The notes beneath the pieces are model-generated. The model saw only the letters and a program-made list of their open reading frames with translations, had not been told where the DNA came from and ran no database searches. Source: Magnetococcales bacterium (lineage in GTDB: Bacteria > Pseudomonadota > Magnetococcia > Magnetococcales > Magnetaquicoccaceae). Taken from it: a stretch of DNA of 64,000 nt. This document shows, one piece after another, positions 51,660 to 58,516 of the stretch; the stretch's first letter is position 1; each line of letters starts with the position of its first letter. The stretch lies in contig JADGBT010000009.1 of the NCBI GenBank assembly GCA_015231375.1, positions 41,729 to 105,728 of the forward strand, written 5' to 3'. Made by a program: the position numbers and the translations under genes.

Positions 51660-52040
51660 ATGGCGACGATTGCCTTGACCCAGGACAACTTTGAAGCGAC
51701 CGTGACCGGCAACGATATCGTGGTGATCGATTTCTGGGCTGACTGGTGTGGTCCGTGCAAGGCGTTCGCGCCGATTTTCGAGCGGGTCTCGGAGAAGTTC
51801 GCCGATGTGGTGTTCGCCAAGGTGGATACGGACCGGGAGCAGGAACTGGCGGGCGCGTTTCAGATTCGTTCGATTCCGACGTTGATGATTTTTCGTGAGA
51901 GCACGATTCTGTTTGTCCAGCCGGGCATGGTTCCCGAGGCGGCTTTGACCGACCTGGTGGAGCGGGTCAAGCAGGTGGATATGGAAGAGGTGCGCAAGCA
52001 GCGGGTTCCGGCGGATCAGGCCCGGTTGGACCCGGCGTGA
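51660..52040 (+). CDS. Thioredoxin-like protein
   Basis: 126 residues: the thioredoxin fold with the WADWCGPCKAF active site and the cis-Pro motif RSIPTLMIF. A short charged C-terminal extension of ~18 residues is unlike TrxA. It is cytoplasmic (no signal peptide). GGAG lies seven bases before the ATG. It may act as a general disulfide reductase. It is upstream of a strong tpiA promoter and so may be a separate transcript. Confidence 0.9.
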   Translation: MATIALTQDNFEATVTGNDIVVIDFWADWCGPCKAFAPIFERVSEKFADVVFAKVDTDREQELAGAFQIRSIPTLMIFRESTILFVQPGMVPEAALTDLVERVKQVDMEEVRKQRVPADQARLDPA

Positions 52041-52050
52041 GCAATTGGAG

Positions 52051-52079
52051 TTGATTTTGAGAAACGGTTTGAATACAAT
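52051..52079 (+). promoter_or_regulatory. Strong candidate promoter for tpiA-secG
   Basis: TTGATT (52051-52056), a 17-base spacer and TACAAT (52074-52079). It starts just after the thioredoxin-like gene stop and would give a ~90-base leader before tpiA. Among the clearest sigma-70 matches in the window. Confidence 0.6.
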
Positions 52080-52171
52080 CCAAAAGTTGATGGATGGGTC
52101 GGAAGCGGCCTCCCGGGCGGGACCGTTTTGGTTCGGTGGCGTAAAAATTCATGATGGCGGTTGAGTGAGAC

Positions 52172-52960
52172 ATGGCGCGCAGGATGCTGATCGTCGGCAA
52201 CTGGAAGATGAACGGGCTGATCGAAACGGCTCAGGCGTTGACGGAAGACATTCTGTCCGGTCTGTCCGCGCGCGTGGCACGCTCCGGTTCCGTGCGTTGC
52301 GAGGTGGTGCTGTGTCCTCCGGCAACGGCCCTGTACGCGGTGAATCAACGGGTTGGCGGTTCCCTGGTCCGGCTCGGGGGGCAGGATCTCTCCGAGTTTG
52401 AAAGCGGTCCGCACACCGGCGAGACGGGCGGGGGGATGCTGCGCGATGTGGGGTGCGGGTATGTGATCGTGGGGCACTCCGAGCGTCGTTCCGGGTGGGG
52501 AGAGGACAATGCGCGGGTGGCACGCAAAATGGCCGCCGCGTTTCGCGCCGGTTTGCAGCCTATCGTCTGTGTGGGCGAAACCCTGGAAGAGCGGGAACAG
52601 GGACGCACCCTGGAAGTGGTGCGGGCGCAATTGGAGGCGTTGTTCCCCTGTCTGCCGCCCCAGTCCGATACACGGCAGTCGTTGGTGGTGGCGTATGAGC
52701 CGGTCTGGGCGATCGGGAGTGGTCGTCATGCCCTGCCCGAGCAGGTTCAAGAGGTGCATGGTTTCATGCGTCGGATCCTGTTGGAGCGGTTGGGGGAGGA
52801 TGGTCACGCCATTCGGATCGTGTATGGTGGATCCGTCAAGGCTGGCAACGCGGGATCCTTGTTCGCGTTGGAGGATGTGGATGGCGGGTTGATCGGCGGG
52901 GCTTCGCTCCAGAGCGTCGATTTTCTCGCGATCATCGATGCGGTTCCGGAGACGTTCTGA
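52172..52960 (+). CDS. tpiA: Triosephosphate isomerase
   Basis: 262 residues. The catalytic residues are all present: Lys in NWKMNG, His in IVGHSERRSGWG, Glu in AYEPVWAIGSGRHA, plus the phosphate-binding YGGSVKAGN. TIM interconverts dihydroxyacetone phosphate and glyceraldehyde 3-phosphate. SecG follows after 30 bases; tpiA-secG is a conserved pair. Confidence 0.98.
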   Translation: MARRMLIVGNWKMNGLIETAQALTEDILSGLSARVARSGSVRCEVVLCPPATALYAVNQRVGGSLVRLGGQDLSEFESGPHTGETGGGMLRDVGCGYVIVGHSERRSGWGEDNARVARKMAAAFRAGLQPIVCVGETLEEREQGRTLEVVRAQLEALFPCLPPQSDTRQSLVVAYEPVWAIGSGRHALPEQVQEVHGFMRRILLERLGEDGHAIRIVYGGSVKAGNAGSLFALEDVDGGLIGGASLQSVDFLAIIDAVPETF

Positions 52961-52990
52961 TCCTTGGTTTTTTAACAGAAGGGCTGCGCA

Positions 52991-53692
52991 ATGACTCTGA
53001 TTTTGACTGTAGTGCATATACTGGTCTGCATGGCGTTGGTGTTTGTGGTGCTGTTGCAAAAAGGAAGCGGTGCGGACATGGGGGCTGCGTTTGGTGGCAG
53101 TTCTCAGAGTCTGTTCGGAGCGCGTGGTTCCGGAGACTTCCTGAGCAAGATGACGGCGGGATTGGCCACGGTCTTCATGATCACCAGCATGACGTTGGCC
53201 TTCTTTTCGACCCGTCCGGGGGTGGAGCGTTCGGTGATGGAGGGCGCCCCGATCTCTTCGACGGCCCAGCCGGCTTCCGGCAGCAAGGAGTCCGCGCCCG
53301 CCAAGGCCAAGGAGTCGGGCCCGGAGAAGGCCGCCGAGCCTGAATCCGGACCGCCTGTTCCCGCCAAGAGCGCGCCCAAGAAACCCGCTGGCGAGGCTGC
53401 CCCGGCTGCGGGCGCAGGAGCGGCGCCGGTGGTCAAACCGGTCCCGGCACCTCCGGGTTCTTCTGAGGATCCGGCGGCGGTCAAGAAGTCCGAACCGGCC
53501 AAGAAACCGGAAACGGCCCCGGCTGCCAAGAAAGAGCCGGAAGCGGCCAAGAAACCGGAAACGGCCAAGGAAACGGCCCCGGCTGCCAAGAAAGAGCCGG
53601 AAGCGGCCAAGAAACCGGAAACGGCCAAGGATGCGGCCCCGGCTGCCAGGAAGGAGCCGGAACCCGTCACGGGGGCCAAGCCGACGCCATGA
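52991..53692 (+). CDS. secG: Preprotein translocase SecG with a long charged tail
   Basis: 233 residues. The first ~75 residues are ordinary SecG: two helices (about 2-20 and 54-72) and the conserved loop LLQKGSGADMGAAFGG followed by SSQSLFGARG. The remaining ~155 residues are a Lys/Glu/Ala/Pro-rich tail made partly of a 60-bp repeat; typical SecG is ~75-130 residues long. The tail should be flexible and cytoplasmic or periplasmic depending on SecG topology. SecG assists SecYE protein export. A terminator-like hairpin follows. Confidence 0.93.
   Translation: MTLILTVVHILVCMALVFVVLLQKGSGADMGAAFGGSSQSLFGARGSGDFLSKMTAGLATVFMITSMTLAFFSTRPGVERSVMEGAPISSTAQPASGSKESAPAKAKESGPEKAAEPESGPPVPAKSAPKKPAGEAAPAAGAGAAPVVKPVPAPPGSSEDPAAVKKSEPAKKPETAPAAKKEPEAAKKPETAKETAPAAKKEPEAAKKPETAKDAAPAARKEPEPVTGAKPTP
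53521..53662. repeat. 60-bp tandem repeat in the SecG tail
   Basis: Two full copies of a 60-base unit (53521-53580, 53581-53640) and a partial third, encoding Ala/Lys/Pro/Glu-rich 20-residue units. The two full copies differ at only a few bases. Confidence 0.95.
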
Positions 53693-53716
53693 GTTGACGC
53701 AGAGGATACACAAAAA

Positions 53717-53742
53717 CAGGCCTGGGGATCCCCCCGGGCCTG
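53717..53742 (+). terminator. Candidate terminator after secG
   Basis: CAGGCC (53717-53722) pairs with GGCCTG (53737-53742), extended by TGGGG/CCCC pairing. The following ATTGTTTG is only weakly T-rich, so efficiency is uncertain. Confidence 0.45.
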
Positions 53743-53775
53743 ATTGTTTGATCTGGCCGGTTGCGAGGAGTCGCC

Positions 53776-56430
53776 ATGAAAAAAATTGTGATGGGAGTGC
53801 TTTTCTCTTTCATCGTATTGTTGGCCGTGGCCGTTGCCATTCCTTTGTTCGTGGACCCCAATCAGTACAAGCAGGAGATCGCGGCGCTGGTGAAGGAGAA
53901 GACCGGGCGGGATGTGACGGTGAATGGTTCCATGGCGCTGTCGTTGTTTCCCTGGGCCGGTGTGTCGTTGGAAGATGTGACGCTGGGGGATGTGCCGGGT
54001 TTCGGCAGTGAGCCGTTGGCCAGGGTGGCGCGGCTGGAGGTGCGGGCCCGGTTGATGCCGTTGCTTTCCAAACGGCTGGAGGCGGACCGGATCGCCGTGA
54101 AGGGGTTGCAGCTCAAACTGGTGCGGGATGCCAAGGGGCGGGGCAACTGGGAATCGGCGAGTGGCGCGGAGAAGCCTCCGGTCGCAACGCAGGCGCCCAA
54201 GGCCGGTGCCGCCACCGATGCCAAGGGTGCGGCCAGGAGTGGTCCGTCCACCCCGGTCACCGGTGGTGGTGACGCGTCCGCTCCGGCGACCGGGGAGGGC
54301 GGCGGGTTGAAGTCGATCACCCTGGGTGGGGTGGAGATCCTCGACGCCCAGGTGACCTGGAACAATGCGGTCAGCGGCGCGCAATACACGTTCAAGGGGT
54401 TGAAGCTGACCACGGGGGTGGTCACACCGGGTCAACCGGTGGCCGTGGAGCTGGAAACCGATGTGGAGCGGGTCAAGCCCGCCACCAAGGCCCATCTGGC
54501 ATGGGCTGCCACGGTGGTCACCGGGGGAGAGGGTGGGCGGATCCTGTTGCAAAAGAGCCGGTTGGGTTTGAAGGTGCAGGCGGCGGAAGGGATGCCGGTC
54601 GGCACGATGGATATGCAGTTGGCCGCCGAGATCGAGGCCGCGCTGGACGGCTCCGCGATCAAGCTGACGGGCATGGATGCCACCCTCAAGGCGGAAGGCG
54701 GCGCCTCTCCGCTGGCCAGAAGCGAAAGCCGACTCCGTGGCGGCGTGGAGCTTTCCGGGTCGCGGGTGGCGGTCACCGGTCTGACCTGGAACCTGAAGGG
54801 CGAGGGCAAACCGGGTGGGACTTTTGGTCAGGTCGATGTCGCCTACAAGGGGGATATCGAAGGACGGCGCGACACTCTGGTGTTCAAGCTGCCGGGGATG
54901 GATCTGGTGGTCAAGGCGGTTGGCGGCACGTTGCCGGCTGCCGGGGCCAGCCTGCATATGACGGCCAACGGCGAAATGGATCTGCCGGGTCAGTCGTTGC
55001 GTCTGGCCGGTTGCAAGCTGGAGGGATGGGAGCAGATCAAGGCCGAAGGGTCGTTGCATCTGAGCAAACGGGGGGGCCATCCGGTGGCGGCGGGGGAGTG
55101 GACGATTCAACCGTTCAATCCGCGCGCCCTGTGGGTCCAGATGGGCCAGAAGGCTTTGACCCTCACGGATGACAAGGCGTTGATCGCGTTGCAGATCAAA
55201 GGGGCGTTCAGTGCCGACCATCAGCGGCTGGAGGTGAGCCGGATGGAGGCCAAACTGGATAATACCCTTTTGCGGGGTGGTTTCTCCTGGCCCTATGATG
55301 GGGTGTCCACGGTCCGCTTTGATCTGGATGGGGACGTGTTGGATCTGGATCGTTATCTGTCGCCCCGGGGGAGTGGCGGGGAAGCGGCTGCGGGAGCCTC
55401 TCCGGCAACGGCTGCGGCGGTCGTGCCGGTTCAAGGAGCGGCGCAGACCGGGGAGGCGGCGGGGAGCGTTCCGGCGGTCGCGGTGTCCGGCGACGCGGGA
55501 GGCGAGTTGCCTGTGGCCTTGTTGCGACGCCTGGATCTGGAGGGCCGGTTGAAACTGGCCACCCTCAAGGTGCGGGGCGGACGTTTCCAGGAGGTGCAGG
55601 CGGTGGTCAAGGGCAAGGAGGGGCTGTTGCGTCTGGAACCGGCCACCTTGAAACTGTATTCCGGTTCCGCCCGTCTGGATGCCACGCTGGATGTGCGGGG
55701 TGAGACCCCCAAAATGGCCTGGAAGCAGAATTTGCAGGGTGTGCAACTGGAACCTTTGCTCAAGGAGTGGGCCGGGGAGGAGAGCCTGGCGGGAACGGGC
55801 AATCTGACCCTGGATGTGACCTCTGCGGGCAAGCGGAGCCAGGAGATCAAGCAGGGCCTGAATGGTCGCCTCGGCTTTGTCGTGCTGGATGGCGCGTATT
55901 TGAAGAAGGATCTGACCTATGCCATTCGTCACGCCTATGCCGGGTACGCGGCGGCCAAGGGGCGGAGCCTGAACGTGGGCCAGGATACGGGACGCACCCC
56001 CTTCAAGAATCTGCAAGGGACGGCGGAGATTCGCAACGGCGTTCTGGAGAGCAAAGACCTTCAGGCCACCTCTCCGGCTTTCCAGATGACCGGTGGCGGT
56101 CAGGTGGATCTGCCGCGCCATCAGCTCGATTTGACCACGCGGGTCAACCTGCTGGTGGCCCTGGACGATGTGGAGAGCCAATCGCTCAAAGATTTGAAGG
56201 GTTTGGCCATTCCGGTGCGGATTCATGGCGATCTGTCCAGGCCCCAGACCACGGTGGATCTGGCCGGGCTGATCGAAGAGGCGCTCAAGACCAAGGCCAT
56301 GGAGAAAGTGCAGGAGAAGCTCGGCGGCAAGCTTCAGGAGAAATTGGGCGGCAAGCTTCAAGAAAAACTGGGCGGCAGCGGTTCTCCTCTGGAAGAGGGA
56401 TTGAAGAAGATGCTGCCGTTTGGCCGCTGA
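53776..56430 (+). CDS. AsmA-family protein
   Basis: 884 residues. An N-terminal transmembrane anchor (about 2-24, KKIVMGVLFSFIVLLAVAVA) is followed by the AsmA N-domain: PLFVDPNQYKQEIAALVKEK, then TGRDVTVNGSMALSLFPWAG. A long beta-rich repeat body runs to the AsmA_2-type C-domain (LKQGLNGRLGFV region onward). AsmA-like proteins bridge inner and outer membrane and are linked to phospholipid transport. Low-complexity Ala/Pro insertions occur at about 140-175 and 535-575. The C-terminus has a triple KLQEKLGG repeat. GAGGAG precedes the ATG. Confidence 0.9.
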   Translation: MKKIVMGVLFSFIVLLAVAVAIPLFVDPNQYKQEIAALVKEKTGRDVTVNGSMALSLFPWAGVSLEDVTLGDVPGFGSEPLARVARLEVRARLMPLLSKRLEADRIAVKGLQLKLVRDAKGRGNWESASGAEKPPVATQAPKAGAATDAKGAARSGPSTPVTGGGDASAPATGEGGGLKSITLGGVEILDAQVTWNNAVSGAQYTFKGLKLTTGVVTPGQPVAVELETDVERVKPATKAHLAWAATVVTGGEGGRILLQKSRLGLKVQAAEGMPVGTMDMQLAAEIEAALDGSAIKLTGMDATLKAEGGASPLARSESRLRGGVELSGSRVAVTGLTWNLKGEGKPGGTFGQVDVAYKGDIEGRRDTLVFKLPGMDLVVKAVGGTLPAAGASLHMTANGEMDLPGQSLRLAGCKLEGWEQIKAEGSLHLSKRGGHPVAAGEWTIQPFNPRALWVQMGQKALTLTDDKALIALQIKGAFSADHQRLEVSRMEAKLDNTLLRGGFSWPYDGVSTVRFDLDGDVLDLDRYLSPRGSGGEAAAGASPATAAAVVPVQGAAQTGEAAGSVPAVAVSGDAGGELPVALLRRLDLEGRLKLATLKVRGGRFQEVQAVVKGKEGLLRLEPATLKLYSGSARLDATLDVRGETPKMAWKQNLQGVQLEPLLKEWAGEESLAGTGNLTLDVTSAGKRSQEIKQGLNGRLGFVVLDGAYLKKDLTYAIRHAYAGYAAAKGRSLNVGQDTGRTPFKNLQGTAEIRNGVLESKDLQATSPAFQMTGGGQVDLPRHQLDLTTRVNLLVALDDVESQSLKDLKGLAIPVRIHGDLSRPQTTVDLAGLIEEALKTKAMEKVQEKLGGKLQEKLGGKLQEKLGGSGSPLEEGLKKMLPFGR
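56311..56379. repeat. 24-bp tandem repeat at the 3' end of the AsmA gene
   Basis: Three units starting at 56311, 56335 and 56359 encode KLQEKLGG-type octapeptides. Units differ at synonymous positions, so the protein repeat has probably been kept. Confidence 0.9.
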
Positions 56431-56503
56431 GGCGTGCCTTAAAGTTGGAAAAAAGGGGGCCGGAAAGCAGGGGGGGTCAGGGAGGGCCGGCAGAGCAGGA
56501 GGG

Positions 56504-57298
56504 TCAGGGACGATCCCGGAAGGCGGTCACCTCGTGGAGAATGCCCCGCAGGATGGAGGCTTCCCGGTGGTCGAGTCCGGCCCGTTGCAACAAGGCCCGG
56601 ATGCTGCCCATCATGTGTCGTTTCTGACCCGGTTTGAGAAAACCGATGGTGGTCAGCGTCTGTTCCAGGTGTTCGAAGAGGCGTTCCATGGTTTCGGCTG
56701 TGGCGGGGGGATCGTCGCGGAAGGGGTCATGGGCCATGCCTTCTTCCTTGCCCAGGGTCTGCATGAGGGTGTAAAGCACGATCAGCACCGCCTGGGCGAG
56801 ATTGAGGGAGCCTTGTTCTCCGCTGGTGGGGATGTGACAGACCACTCCGGCCCGTTCCACGTCTTCGCTGAGCAGTCCGGTGCGTTCGGTGCCGAACAGG
56901 ATTCCCACCTGAACTCCGGGTTGGGCCAGGGAGTGCCGCAACCGTTCCCCCAGGGTTTCCGGGGTGAGCACGGTTTGCCGTTGTCCCCGATGGCGGTTGG
57001 TGGTGGCCACCACCAGATGCAGATCCGCCAGGGCCGAGGGGATGTCGTCGAAGATTTGCGCCTGTTCCAGAATCGTGGTGCAGCCGACCGCGTAGGCGTC
57101 GGCGTCGGGATGGGGAAACTGCCGGGGGGCCACCAGCCGCAGTCGGGAAAACCCGGTGTTGCCCATGGCGCGGGCCACGGCGCCCACGTTGCCCGCGTGG
57201 GCGGGACGGTCGAGAATGATCACCAGTTGATCCGAGGCCCGTTGACGTTCCATTTCCCGCACGGTGTGAGAACTCCTTGGTCTGGTTGAGGATTTCAT
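56504..57298 (-). CDS. trmJ: tRNA (cytidine/uridine-2'-O-)-methyltransferase, TrmJ-type
   Basis: 264 residues. SPOUT-fold motifs: HAGNVGAVARAMGNTGFSRL, GILFGTERTGLLSEDVE and the knot IPTSGEQGSLNLAQAVLIVL. The C-terminal extension (TMERLFEHLEQTLTTIGFL) is TrmJ-like rather than TrmH-like. It methylates the 2'-OH at position 32 of tRNAs. Start MKSS at 57298; MERQ at 57253 is possible. It is divergent from the FGE-like gene. Confidence 0.9.
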   Translation of the reverse strand: MKSSTRPRSSHTVREMERQRASDQLVIILDRPAHAGNVGAVARAMGNTGFSRLRLVAPRQFPHPDADAYAVGCTTILEQAQIFDDIPSALADLHLVVATTNRHRGQRQTVLTPETLGERLRHSLAQPGVQVGILFGTERTGLLSEDVERAGVVCHIPTSGEQGSLNLAQAVLIVLYTLMQTLGKEEGMAHDPFRDDPPATAETMERLFEHLEQTLTTIGFLKPGQKRHMMGSIRALLQRAGLDHREASILRGILHEVTAFRDRP

Positions 57299-57471
57299 GG
57301 TGACACGCAATCTCTGGCGTGAGTCCCGCTGAAATTCCGGCGCGCCTGCCTGAAACGCCGGATCCAATGGATCCAATGTCTGGAATGAGAGTTCGGCAAA
57401 GTGTCACGAAACCGTTCAACTTTCAAGTTTCGTCGCGCGCGAGCCCGATACTTAAGAACCCTGGAGTCGCC

Positions 57472-58458
57472 TTGAACAACAAACGTCCCCTTCTGCCTGT
57501 CCGCAAGCGTTCCAATCGGCTCTCCGGGGCTGTCCGCAAGCCGGTTGCCGGCGCGATCAGACCGGAATCCCGTCTGAAGGCCGTGTGGCGCCGGTTGACC
57601 CCATCTTGGACCCTGCCGACCTTGCCGACTCTGCCGCTTCGCCACAAAAGGGCGTTGCTGTTGGGGGGAGCGGGGCTGGTGGTGGCGGGGGGAATCGGCG
57701 CGCTGGTGATGATGCGCACCTCGGAACCGAGCGTCGCTTCGTCCAGGCCGACCAGTGCGGCTTTGTCGTGGCAGAGCTGTTTGAGCCAGTGGCCGGATGG
57801 CACGCTGTATCCGGATTTGCTGCCGGTGCCCGCCGGGGAGTACCGGTTGCATGCCAACTCTCAGGAACTCAAGCCTTTTCTCGCGCCTCACGGCCTGAAC
57901 CGGATCCAGATCAAGGAGCCTTTCCTGATCGAAAAGCATGAGGTGACCCTCAAGGCGTTTCGTCGTTATGTGGCGGTGGTGGACAAGATGTCCGCCGGTG
58001 CGGACAAGGATCGGCTCAAGGCCCACATTGGTCTGCACTGGAACAAGGACGAGTCGGAAACCGCGCCGGTGAAGGGGATCTCCTGGGAGGCGGCCTGGGA
58101 TTATACCGACTGGCTGGGGCGTGAGACCGGTTGCGCCTACGGATTGCCGAGTCGCGAGCAGTGGGGCGCGTCGGTCTTGTTGCTGGACGGGGGACGCGAG
58201 AACGCCTCCAAGGCGGGAATTCTGAGCGGCGAATCCTTGAAACGATTGCTTTGGGGGGTGCGGGAATGGACGGTCACCCCGTGCGCGGGAGGATACTATC
58301 TGGTCGGAGAGGACGATTTCGTGCCTTTGCCTGAAGTTCGGTCCGCAACGTGCATGCCGGCCATGTTGTCTGTGGCCGGATTTCGTGTGGTACTCAAGGC
58401 TGCGGCTTCGCAAGACCCGAAAACGGCAAAAACCGCCCCTGTGGCGGCCAAACCCTGA
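57472..58458 (+). CDS. Membrane-anchored FGE/SUMF1-like protein (TagR-like)
   Basis: 328 residues from a TTG start that has GGAG five bases upstream; an in-frame GTG at 57319 would be longer but overlaps poor-looking sequence. A basic cytoplasmic stretch leads to one transmembrane helix (about 61-81, ALLLGGAGLVVAGGIGALVM). The periplasmic C-terminal domain has the FGE/SUMF1 (C-type-lectin-like) pattern: PAGEYRL, EPFLIEKHEVTLKAFRRYV, PVKGISWEAAWDYTDWLG, GLPSREQWGAS and GFRVVLK at the end. The two active-site cysteines of true formylglycine-generating enzymes are not in their context, so a binding rather than catalytic role is likely. Together with the next three genes it resembles TagR of the TagQRST system. 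Confidence 0.8.
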   Translation: MNNKRPLLPVRKRSNRLSGAVRKPVAGAIRPESRLKAVWRRLTPSWTLPTLPTLPLRHKRALLLGGAGLVVAGGIGALVMMRTSEPSVASSRPTSAALSWQSCLSQWPDGTLYPDLLPVPAGEYRLHANSQELKPFLAPHGLNRIQIKEPFLIEKHEVTLKAFRRYVAVVDKMSAGADKDRLKAHIGLHWNKDESETAPVKGISWEAAWDYTDWLGRETGCAYGLPSREQWGASVLLLDGGRENASKAGILSGESLKRLLWGVREWTVTPCAGGYYLVGEDDFVPLPEVRSATCMPAMLSVAGFRVVLKAAASQDPKTAKTAPVAAKP

Positions 58459-58516
58459 TTCGAGGCCGGGCGCGACTCGTGACAACTTTCTGACACTTGA
58501 TGGGGATCCTCAATCC

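Noticed and set aside
53104..56361. Very long open frame opposite secG and the AsmA gene
   Set aside because: It runs antisense to two well-supported genes, and its codons and composition are those expected from reversed GC-rich coding sequence. The same applies to the long frame opposite the vWA gene (58394-61201) and other antisense frames.
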